Shown here: positions 51,699 to 61,009 of the stretch, piece after piece
Position numbering within the stretch: position 1 is the stretch's first letter
Layout of the letters: every line of letters starts with the position of its first letter
Assembly: GCF_002994745.2 (NCBI RefSeq)
Contig: NC_037091.1
Coordinates: 1,488,001 to 1,552,000, forward strand
Source: Rosa chinensis
Taxonomy: Eukaryota; Streptophyta; Magnoliopsida; Rosales; Rosaceae
DNA length: 64,000 nt
Direction of reading: 5' to 3'
Translations under genes and position numbers: made by a program
The notes under the pieces: model-generated
The model's input: only the letters and a program-made list of their open reading frames with translations
What the model was told of the DNA's origin: nothing
The model's database searches: none

Positions 51699-51742
51699 GG
51701 GATGTGTATTAAGAAAATAGGGGTGTGTATTTAAAACTCCTC
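51699..51742 (-). repeat. Right terminal inverted repeat of the MULE
   Basis: 44 bp, inverse partner of 46937-46980; followed directly by the second copy of TTACTAAAA. Confidence 0.93.
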
Positions 51743-51814
51743 TTACTAAAAAGTGAAAAGAACTTTTCATACATTCCTAAAAGCTTTAAGAATATATATA
51801 TAGTAACATTCCAA

Positions 51815-52315
51815 AATGCTACTAAATAGTTGAAATGTGATATTTTATAGAAACAGCATTTTGTAAATGCTATTGAAGGATTAAATTAAGATAGCATTTC
51901 ACATATGCTATTGAAGCATAGACAATAACATTTTATAAATGCTATTATAAATGCTATTGTATTATAGACGATAGCGTGTCGTAAATATTATGGAAGTGGA
52001 GTTTTTTTATATAGCATTTTCTAAAATGCTATAAAAAGCCTTAAACCTATTATAGTTTGGGCATACATAGCATTTTTCATGCACAATGAATGAGAGTTTA
52101 TGGTGCAGTGAGTTTTTGATATACATGTACCTTTTGGTGAAGAAATAAAAAGTATTTCATTAAATGTCGCGTAATATTGGTGTTATATTTGTGTAGTTAA
52201 TGAAGCTAGTTAATTAATATGGAGTTGTCAATATACATGTAAATTTTTGTTAAAGTATAAAAAATATTTTTATTAAATGTGGCGTAATATTAATGCTATA
52301 TTTTTTCATCTATTA
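51815..52315. repeat. Second cluster of ATAGCATTT palindromic repeats, probable CACTA remnant
   Basis: From about 51815 to 52085 the words ATAGCATTT and AAATGCTAT recur about ten times, often as pairs (ATAACATTTTATAAATGCTA). These match the subterminal repeats at 22365-22620. From about 52105 to 52315 a block of about 115 bases occurs twice in diverged form (shared ATATACATGTA and ATTAAATGTSGCGTAATATT, S = C or G). No CACTA terminus is visible nearby. Confidence 0.5.
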
Positions 52316-54079
52316 CAAATAATTTCACAAATTTTAAGTGTGTGTGTACACAACTACAAACCATATATTCCAAAGACCAACAATAAAAATTGATTAGGTG
52401 ATTGATATATTTTAAATATTTTGAACCACATAAGTTTTCAAAGAATTGTTCACATAAATGATATCCCACTAGTATATCAATGTAATTACTACATAAAATC
52501 AATAGAATTATAGGTAAATCTTGAAGATGTTATTTCGAACTTTTGTAGTTACTACATGGCAACTTGGTTGTAACATGAATACATCTCATGTTGAAGCCAA
52601 CTCTTACAAAATAATTTATGAGACACAAAGCTATTAGCTAGTCACATCACAAACTATCAATCACAAAAGAAAATGTAATATTCCAAAATTAACCCGAGGA
52701 AAAAAAAAATCCCCTCAAAATTTGATTCAAAAGTATCTCGTTGCTTTATTAATATTAAATAGAAAAATTAAAATCAACTACGAAAAAAGGCTCTTGAAAA
52801 AGGATGGGGCTCTATGGACTACTCCTAAAGGACCTAAACCAAACTAAACCACAAATATTAGGTTTTCTTTCTTGATAAATAGAAGGTGTTCTTGGTATGA
52901 CTAGAGGGTGTTATCGTTGCATGAGTTTCTTAACCCATATGAGGCTAGTGATACAGGACCCTCAGTACCATATTTGTGGGGTTTCCTGGTCATCAGCATA
53001 GTACTTGAGGCTAGTGAGTTTCACATTTTGGAAGGTGTAACTCGACAAAGTGTGTAATTCGGACGTGTCATGGTCATTCTCAAGAAACCGAAAATACATT
53101 AATCTAGTTACAGTTGCCTCCATATTTCAGCATATCACAGACCAAGAACACATTATACGGTGTCGGATATCGCACAGAAGCAGTTTTTTGAAACTTGGAT
53201 TTACCTGGCGCCTTATTTTTTTTTTTTAGAAGAGATAATGAATTGCATTTATATGCAATTGAGATACAAGTACAGGATATAAGTATGGGAGAGTCAAAAA
53301 TGATAATCCACAGCCTAATATGAAAGTCAGGAAACAAAAACGCACTCATTACTAACTAACTGCGCTGCCTGTAACTGTCATAAGAATATTTACTTATAAC
53401 CAGAAAGCGGAAGAAGTGGAAAAATGTCTTCACTTCTTCTCTTAAACCTAATCTAGAAGTCAATTTAGATACATTACATGGGACTACCCACTAGACTAGC
53501 ATTTGAAACTTTATGTGTGACCATGACCCGCATGAGTTTCGGGTACACACCACATGTTATGGATTTGGCTACTGCTACCTATCTTTTTTAAAGGCATCGC
53601 GAAACTTGACTATCATGGTAGGCATGTTGCAGAACAACACCCAGTGGTACTACGATATATATCCATGCAGTTATGGATTCATCCTAAAAAATAATCACTT
53701 ACGATTCTCTCCCACCTATAGTCTAGACCATCTAAACAGTAAACACCATTACTCGCTTTCCTATCGTCGTTAACTAGGAGATCGACGATAGTTCATGCAG
53801 TGCGAGGAATGCATGCGATTTACATAGCCTCTTGTGGAGACACTAGAGGACATCGTGGTGTTCAATTTGCCAGCGACCCCTTTACAGTGAGAACTTGCAT
53901 CAATACCCCAAGGAGATATTTGTCCTCTATGAGTGATCACATGCAAAAAAGGTTAATATTTTTTTAGGTATATATACATGCATTAAGTTCAGTTTTATGT
54001 AATATGTCGAATGTTGTTCTAAAAAAATATATTTATTATAGGTGTAGTTGCTTCACTACTATCATGCGTCATTTTCGTT
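52316..54079. other. Spacer without a recognised gene
   Basis: AT-rich to 52900, then mixed. A T-run at 53216-53228 followed by AGAAGAGATAATGAATTGC looks like the 3' end of a minus-strand LINE-type retroposon, without a clear target duplication. The frame at 53513-53773 has no family features. Confidence 0.3.
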
Positions 54080-54087
54080 ATTATACG

Positions 54088-54534
54088 CAGGGGCGGATCC
54101 AGGATTCCAAGTTTGGTGGGGCTTGGACTTCTTACCGGTCATTGCTCTCACTGAAATTACCGGTCATTGCTCTACCCAGTTCAAAAGATTCACTCTTGAT
54201 TGGAACTGTCACAGATTTGGCTACATCATTTACGGAGGTAGTTGGGAAAGTTTGAGCTTTTTTGGAGAACTGTTTAGCAGCTGCTCGTGCACCAGCTATG
54301 GCTGCATTGAGACTCAAAGATCTTCCAGCTTCAGATGTTCTAGATTGATCAACGTTTGCAGATATAGACCCCAGCTTGGCAGCTTCAAGGAAAATGGATA
54401 TTGTGGATTTGGAAGGAGAGGAGTAGTTCCCAAACAAAAAAAAAAAACAAGGCTATATACCTAATATTTTTTTCAGGCACAAAAAGCCCGGTGGGGCTTG
54501 AGCCCTACCCAGCCTGTGGCTGGATCCGCCCCTG
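54088..54534. mobile_element. hAT-type element with an internal ORF
   Basis: 447 bp with inverted ends CAGGGGCGGATCCAGGATTC and (right, backwards) CAGGGGCGGATCCAGCCACA, flanked by an exact 8-bp duplication ATTATACG (54080-54087 and 54535-54542). Nearly the whole interior is one minus-strand frame (see next entry). Confidence 0.9.
54132..54437 (-). other. ORF inside the hAT element, possible captured exon
   Basis: A 101-codon frame filling most of the element, starting MFGNYSSPSKSTISIF. It has a helix-like Ala-rich part (LNAAIAGARAAAKQFSKKA) and normal plant codon use. Two nearby copies of TTACCGGTCATTGCTCT at its 3' end show a short duplication. I do not recognise the family. It could be a host exon picked up by the transposon, or chance. 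Confidence 0.35.
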
Positions 54535-54688
54535 ATTATACGGTTGAGAAGGTTTAGAGGGCTATTAATTTGGGAGGCAGATTATCTAGAGAACAACATT
54601 AAATTAGGTTATGTGAATGGTGCGTTGCATTGCAAAATTAAAAAGTTCCAATGCAACATTAAATTATCTAGAGAACAACATTAATTTG

Positions 54689-54888
54689 GGATTTAAATTT
54701 ACTCACCACCAATACTTTGGTGGTGATACCACCACTCAATACAAAACTGTCATGTGTTATAAAACACAATTATGGTTAATCATGATGTTTTATTAAAAAA
54801 TAATTTCAATTAATTCTATATGACGTGACAAGTTTTAATAGGGTGGTGATATCACCACAAAATAAAAGTGGTGAGCAAATTTGAATCC
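54689..54888. mobile_element. MITE with CTCACCAC inverted ends
   Basis: About 200 bp. Left end GGATTTAAATTTACTCACCA, right end backwards GGATTCAAATTTGCTCACCA. Inner GGTGGTGAT words are also inverted. No clear target duplication, so the class is uncertain. It sits just before the first visible kinase exon. Confidence 0.65.
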
Positions 54889-54959
54889 GAAGAAAATGAG
54901 CTTTTCTTGGTATATGAGTTCATGGAGAACGACAACCATGATTATCATTAGTTTGGTAA

Positions 54960-55253
54960 GAATAACTCTAACAGCTTTCCTATAATTTCCATATAATAGG
55001 GAAACAAAAGTCAAAGTTTTAGTATCTTTTTCTTCTCCAACTCCAACAGATTCTCTATTTTACAGCAATCTCTAAAATCTCCATATTCTTCCTTAAAATT
55101 TTAGAGATTACTGCAAATATAGGAAATTTGGTTTTCACTTTCCTGACTTTCCCTAAAATAGAGATAGTTATAGGGAATCTATTGGAGCAAAAGAAGCTCA
55201 TTTTTCCTTAAAGTAGAGAAAAATCAAAATATGGGAAAGCTGTTGGGGTACTC
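54960..55253. mobile_element. PIF/Harbinger-type MITE at a splice donor
   Basis: 294 bp with ends GAATAACTCTAACAGCTTTCC (left) and GAGTACCCCAACAGCTTTCC (right, backwards), flanked by TAA (54957-54959 and 55254-55256), the 3-bp Harbinger-type target. The duplicated TAA belongs to the donor GTAAG of the preceding kinase exon. An inner palindrome (AATCTCTAAAA...TTTTAGAGATT) is also present. Confidence 0.7.
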
Positions 55254-55777
55254 TAAGCATAATAAGATAGAAGTAAATTATAGTCGATGTTGTAATTCTA
55301 TACATAATTTGATTGCTAAAACTAATTTGTAAATTGGCAGGTCTAGGAAACGATCAATTGAAACATGATTGGCATGCAAGGCAGAAAATATGTGTGGATG
55401 TGGCAAAAGGTTTAGCTTTTCTCCATGAGGGGTCACCACTGAAAGTGGTACACGGGGACATCAAGGTTGCAAACATACTGTTTGACAAGGACTTTAAAGC
55501 AAAAATCCCCAACTTTGGACCAGGGCCAAACTTGAGATTTTTAGCCTTGAGTCGAACTTTAAAAGTTCGACCTCTAATCACAGTATGCATTCAATTTTTC
55601 TTTCATAAGAATTTTTTGAAAATAAATCCATAAACTTAAAATCCAACAATGAATAGCAAACACAACATAATATCTAAAATATTTATCTTCGAATAATAAG
55701 GCATGAGATGTTCCAAACCAAAATTTCAAAGAATAAGTGAAAAATATTCAAAATTAGAACTATAAAGAATAAGCTAA

Positions 55778-56287
55778 GATCATCTCCAACAGAGCACTTA
55801 AAGCAAAGTTAAATATAACTTTTTGTAAAATGGGTAGCTGTGTATTTAGTTACGAATTTTGAATGGTTATATTTCTATCTCCTATTTTCTTTGCCCTTTA
55901 TCCAGATGGAAATCTATGATTTGATAAAATATTTGAAATAAATAGTATTGCTGGAGAAAAATTGTTAAATTTATAGTTATATTTCACTTTTTAGTTATTT
56001 TAACTCAAAATCTAGCTTGTACGACGACTTGGCAGCACTTTTGGCTGCAAACACCGATATTCATATCACATACAAGGGTAGGAATGCTAATATGGTAGCC
56101 CATATCCTTGCTACTCATGCATGCAGTGAGCCCCAATATTTTTTCTTCTTTTCTACACCTTCTTTTCTTCAAGCTGCTATTGCAGCTGATGTTTGTTTGA
56201 GGTAAGTTTCTTTTGTTTATCAATAAAGGGCTGACCTCCATTCATTAAAAAAAAACTTAAAATCTAGCTTACATTGTTGAAGATGCC
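55778..56287. mobile_element. PIF/Harbinger-type MITE, interrupted by a LINE fragment
   Basis: Ends GATCATCTCCAACAGAG (left) and GGCATCTTCAACAATG (right, backwards), flanked by TAA (55775-55777 and 56288-56290). About 275 bp once the inserted LINE piece (56019-56253 plus one target copy) is left out. It lies in a kinase pseudogene intron. Confidence 0.65.
56019..56253 (+). mobile_element. 5'-truncated LINE with RNase H tail
   Basis: 235 bp between AACTCAAAATCTAGCTT (56002-56018) and AACTTAAAATCTAGCTT (56254-56270), a 17-bp target duplication with one change. The frame 56017-56205 gives the very end of a plant LINE RNase H domain (YKGRNANMVAHILATHA), then a stop, a short 3' UTR (CAATAAAGGGCTGACC) and a poly(A) tail of 9 bases. 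Confidence 0.85.
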
Positions 56288-56860
56288 TAAAAAATATTCT
56301 ACACCAAAAGTCAAATTAATAAAGTTTGAATGGTAGACATAAGGAGAGATTTAATTTTCTATGACCTTTGGATAGTTGTATTGTTGCATATAATGTGTAT
56401 ATACTTTTCTTTATCCTATAAATATAATTAATCTTTTTCTCCTTAAGGGTGATTGATCTTTTATTTAATATATATATATATATATATATATATGGTGTAA
56501 AAATAGGATAGAGAAAAAAAAATTATATCATACCATTCAATCTGTTATGTAAATAGACAAATGCTCATTTTGTTGTAAATATTAATGTGGCTATTCATAT
56601 TATAGCAATTAGTGTTGCATGATTTACACCAATTTAGATTGATTGGTAATCAACAAAATATAATTAGCAATTGATTGATCTGTAATTAGATGAGTGATTG
56701 GTGTAATCATTAATACTTATCTTTTTGTATACATGAGGTAGTCCTATATAAACCTCATGGTGAGATGAATAGAAAGACATCCCGTTCTCTGTGTCATTTC
56801 TCTCTTCTCTCAAACTCTCTGACTTTATGTTTTACAATACATTTCCATTTATTGATAACA

Positions 56861-57440
56861 ATAGTATGACCGATCATTGTAAGACTAATGGTTGATGCAT
56901 TGTAAAATATACGAATATGAAAATAGCACAATGGTTCCAGAGAAGATATTTGAACTATTTATGTTGCTCTAACTTATGAAATTATTTAGTCTTTTGTGTG
57001 TAGTGGGTACATGGCACCATAGCTTGTTTTGCACAGTCAACTCGATGATAAGATCATAAGATTGATAATAATAGTTTGGACTTTGGACTACTTGCACTAG
57101 AGCTCATATCTGGAAGGAGTCTTCACCAACAAATGCTCGTTTCTATTTTTTGTTAAATATAGTATGCTCGATCATTTATAGTTACAATGGTAGACGCATT
57201 CTAAAATACGATATGAAAACAGTAAAATGGTTCTAGAGAAGATATTTGAACTATTTTGTTGCTCTTCTCGATCTTTTTTTTTTTGTGTAGTGGGTACATA
57301 CCAGAGTTTGTTTTGCACGGTCAATTCAATGATGAGATTGATAATTACAATTTTGGAATACTTGCATTAAAGCTGATATCTAGAAAGAGGCTTACAGATT
57401 TTTCAATAGGTGAAGGCCTTGTATATATGTTGGGTTAGAT
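56861..57440 (+). repeat. Tandem duplication of a kinase exon and its intron edge
   Basis: Two diverged copies of about 290 bases, about 56861-57150 and 57159-57440. Shared stretches include GAGAAGATATTTGAACTATT and GTGTAGTGGGTACAT. Each carries one copy of the exon for the GYMAPE region, and the two decayed differently. Confidence 0.8.
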
Positions 57441-57859
57441 ATTCATTAGATTTATTTATTTGGTTATTTTTCTTCTTTGTCTTGTTGGATGTTGCATCTA
57501 TTGCTAATTTTTGCTTAATGTTGTAGGCTCATGATTTAAGAAAAAGGAAAACCTACTGCTGTTGGTGGATCCAAGTTGCAGTGAAAACTACAGAAAATAC
57601 GAAGTGATTAGTGCAATCAAATAGTGCTCTACTCTGTATTAGTAGATCACACGAGCAAAGACCTGCAATGATCGAAGTTGTGAAGATGCTTTAAGGTGAA
57701 GTTACTATGCCTGAGTTGGATATGCATTTTGATAATGATGTCGAGGTTCAGTCTATCTTTGCTGGGATATTGGAGGAGGGTCGTATGACAACTGAATATA
57801 GACAACTAGATCCTATCTGCAACACGTCTGATTTTTTCTCATGGTCGTGAATTGTGTTG

Positions 57860-58500
57860 AACACCATCAAGAGATCAACCATTTTGTATCTATCATTGTA
57901 AAAAACCTTTCCAATTCTACTCTTATTTTTCATTTTGTATGTTTCAGTGGTATATGTTTGAGCCTATAATCAATTACTACTTTGATAAAAATTCAGCCAT
58001 GGTAACTGAGGACGAGAGGACACATGATGACAATTTTCCTTTAACCTCTTGAGCCTAAATTAAGCATTTTCTTTGTGAATCCATCACATTACATCATCTC
58101 ACATTAAAACACACACACCTGAGGCGAGACTCAAGAGGCAGCTGACTGAGACCCAAAAAATTTTTTAGACCTTGTTAGTATGTTTATATATATATATATT
58201 AAATGAAAGTCCAATCTTCATCGTTATTTATTTTTTTGGCCGAAAGTATATAAATTTAAGAGGCTCAGAACTTATTTTTACATCCAGTTAAGCTGTTACG
58301 AAAATAGGATAGAGAAAAGTGTATATATAGGAAATGATGATGATTAACCTTTTAATACACACGTGCGCGCACCCACACACATATATATCAAATAAAAGCC
58401 TAATCACCATTAGGGGTAAAGATTTATTATATTTATAGGATAAAGAAAATTTTATATACATTAAATTTCTATATGTATATACAAGATTAAAGAAAAGTTA
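57860..58500. other. AT-rich spacer with microsatellites
   Basis: Contains (TA)n runs and CACACA stretches. The block at about 58362-58480 (CAAATAAAAGCCTAATCACC and following) recurs in diverged form at about 59083-59190, on the other side of the hAT element. No gene seen. Confidence 0.4.
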
Positions 58501-58511
58501 GGATAAAGAAA

Positions 58512-59057
58512 CAGGGCCGGTCCTGACATTTTAGAGGCCTGAGACGAATAAATAAAATGTGGCCTCACATAAAAAAATTATATAATAGAACAAATTATAT
58601 ATATAAATTATACCCCTACATTAATAGTATTTTTTTTATAAAAAAAAGGTGTTTAATTCTAAAGTAATTTTTCTGTTAGAAGTTGAAAAAATTCAAAAAA
58701 GAACAAAATATATTTAACTACAAAAGAAACAAATGAAAAACAAAGGGCAAATATATTAGTATTCAATTCCAATATATTCTTTCCATAGAAGCTGGAAAAA
58801 GAATGAACAAAAAACGTTTTATTACAAAGAAACTAATTGAGAAAGACAAAAAAAAGAGGTCATTGTGTTTCGAACCTTGGTGCTCAACAGCAGAAGTATG
58901 TTGCCACTGCACTAGCACGGCTACATAGGTTAATATGAGGAAAGAACTATATATAATTATACAACATATATATGTAAGGTTAAAAAAAAAAAAAAAAACT
59001 AGCGGAGGCCCGCTTGAGAGGGGTGGCCTCAAGCAGCAGCCCTCAGGGCCGGCCTTG
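58512..59057. mobile_element. hAT-type non-autonomous element
   Basis: 546 bp with ends CAGGGCCGGTCCTGAC and (right, backwards) CAAGGCCGGCCCTGAGG, flanked by an exact 8-bp duplication TAAAGAAA (58504-58511 and 59058-59065). AT-rich interior without coding. Confidence 0.85.
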
Positions 59058-59065
59058 TAAAGAAA

Positions 59066-59570
59066 AGCCATGAACCCTAAACGCGCGCGCATACACACAT
59101 ATATTAAATAAAAGCCTAATCATCATTGGGAGTAAACAATTTATTATATTTATAGGATAAAGAAAAGTTTATATACATTATATGCAACAATACAATTATT
59201 TCAAGGTTAAAGAACAGTAAATCTCTCATTTTTGTCGACCATTCCAACTTTATTAATTTACCTTTTAGTGTAAAATATCTTTTGAACATCTTCAACAATG
59301 TAAGGTATATTTTAAGTTCAAATAACTACGAATCTAAAATATAGCTATAAGTTTAATAATTTTTATCCAGTAATTGAAATAATGTGATCTCACGGACAAA
59401 CTGTTGGCATGTTGTGCATTCTTAGTTGTAACATTAACTGTTATTTATTGAAAATTCAACAAGAAAAACTAAGAAGATACTGTTTTAAATATGATATTTT
59501 CTCTTTATTGAACATTGAACATGAAAACTCATCAACAAAGAAAAGAAACGGATGATGAGCAACCACCTGT
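59066..59570. other. Spacer without a gene
   Basis: AT-rich. Its left part is the second copy of the block described for 58362-58480. No coding support. Confidence 0.4.
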
Positions 59571-59577
59571 ATGATGT

Positions 59578-59949
59578 TTAATCAATTCCATTTAAATCAA
59601 TAGTCATACTTCTTGGTGCCTTGGTTAAACTGGCATGGGCCACTAGGTAATATACTCCATGAAACAGTACATCTAGTTGCTGTGCATTCTGGCTTCTCAC
59701 GGGATTGTATGAAGATATTGAATTTATGAAATACGCTGTCCCACTTCCAATTACAGTAGATTGCGGTGGAGAATCGAAAATCGTACTGATACGAGCCGTG
59801 AGGGGGCAACATATGGAGACCGAGATCACCTTCTCTGTCGGAAGTTTCTGCTTGGGAAATGGGACTTCTCCGGTGCACATGCTCATGAATTGGAAGAACA
59901 AAATTGTAAGTAACAATAAGAATATATAACATCCAGTGGTGAAAGCCAT
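59578..59949 (-). pseudogene. S-protein homologue (plant self-incompatibility S1 family), broken
   Basis: A minus-strand signal-peptide-like start (MAFTTGCYIFLLLLTILFFQ) lies in one frame at 59949, while the S1 domain core lies in another: DLGLHMLPPHGSYQYDFRF, then IYCNWKWDSVFHKFNIF and CTVSWSIL. These match the family's L-G-x-H-x-L-x-x-G and Y-x-F-x-F patterns with conserved Cys. The frames do not join, and the first beta strands of the domain (normally about 30 residues before LG.H) are missing, so there is at least a frameshift and a deletion. S-protein homologues are small secreted proteins; the poppy founder acts in pollen rejection. An intron between the parts is unlikely, because the family is normally intronless. 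Confidence 0.75.
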
Positions 59950-61009
59950 GCTTAGTTCCTCGATGAAGAAAGATGGTATGTGAAGGAAGAGTTATGGTAA
60001 TGGTAACATGATTTAATTACTTTGGTTTTCAAAGATTGTTTAATTGTTAGGGTACGTCAACGAAAATATTACATTTATGGTAGTGGTAGTAATATATAAT
60101 TAATTCATTGTTATATTATCAATGGTCAACAAATTTAGTTGCAATGAATCTCAGCGAATTTAATTCATAACATTAGGCTTATTTGTTCGTTGAGTCTTAA
60201 AGAGTCTTCCGAATACAGTGATGAGGCTGAGCTTTACAGAAAGTTTTATGGTTACAAGTGGATAGCGTTTCAAGTAATTGTTAATAAATTTTTATAATTA
60301 TCGTGCTCAGATCATTCTTGCACCATATAATTCGATTAATGTGGTGATTAGAGATTAATTGATGCATGCCAACTTGCTAAGATAAGTAGTTCACTCAATT
60401 TGACCCTTAACTGAGAAATTGGGCTTTATTTGCCTTTGTTTCTGAGTGACATTCAATGTTCTCATTATCATTTCAGCGCGCGGGCACATACATTTTTTTC
60501 TTCTCATTACTGTTCAAACTTGCAGAAGTCGGAAGTAAATTCTTGTTCCCTGTTTGATTCGGAAAGTGGGAGGGCAGCTTTAAGAACATGAGGGGCAGCA
60601 AAGGGCAGAAAATTATCATCATAATATTGAATCAGTGTGTTTATTAAGAACCGAGATAGATACAATACATGTCCAAATCTAGATTTAAGTCCACCAAATA
60701 CATGAGTTGAATCTTCTCAAAATTCCTAGTGCCGTAGCCCAAAGCATGCTTTACATAAAAGAAACCCTGAGATGATAACTGAGTAACCGTTCCATGAACC
60801 CATTTCCCAATTCACGCCACTAATGCATAAATGAGACCCTCTGATTAGCTAGAGAAACCTGTTCAATATCATGGAATCAAAGCATCCCAGCAACAATGTT
60901 AACAGGATACATATCTGAAGACTTCTATAAGAAAACATCATATTAGGTACAGTGGCAACCTTGGCCTCTTCTGCCACAAACACGCATGGATTAATATCTC
61001 CTTTCATGC
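59950..61009. other. Spacer and 3' UTR of the membrane protein gene
   Basis: AT-rich to about 60480; from about 60620 the composition fits the 3' UTR and downstream flank of the minus-strand gene ending at 61010. No other gene seen. Confidence 0.4.

Larger units (their letters stand above)
46937..51742 (+). mobile_element. Complete Mutator-like element (MULE) carrying its own transposase
   Basis: 4,806 bp. The terminal inverted repeats are 44 bp (46937-46980 and 51699-51742), start GAGTAGTTTTAAATACACAC on the left and GAGGAGTTTTAAATACACAC on the right read backwards, and differ at one visible base. Exact 9-bp target duplication TTACTAAAA at 46928-46936 and 51743-51751, the Mutator hallmark. 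It contains one gene that is open throughout. All parts needed for mobility appear present. Confidence 0.95.
54889..57850 (+). pseudogene. Receptor-like protein kinase pseudogene
   Basis: Broken exons of a plant receptor-like kinase, closest in pattern to the LRR-malectin (At1g53440-like) group. Pieces: LFLVYEFMEN (54900-54956, with a stop before its donor); HDWHARQKICVDVAKGLAFLHE to the active-site loop (55340-55580), where HRD has become HGD and the DFG Asp has become Asn (KIPNFG); two copies of the GYMAPE exon (57000-57125, stop in place of Glu; 57296-57440, one codon lost); and a last exon (57530-57850) with frame breaks and stops, ending near MPELDMHFDNDV. Upstream exons are not visible. 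Introns hold several transposons. Loss of catalytic Asp and repeated stops exclude function. Confidence 0.82.

Noticed and set aside
53216..53345. Possible LINE-type 3' end on the minus strand
   Set aside because: T-run and 3'-end-like words are present, but no target duplication could be found, so no separate element is called.
53513..53773. 86-codon frame starting MCDHDPHEF
   Set aside because: No family motif, AT-rich surroundings, no splice signals; likely chance.
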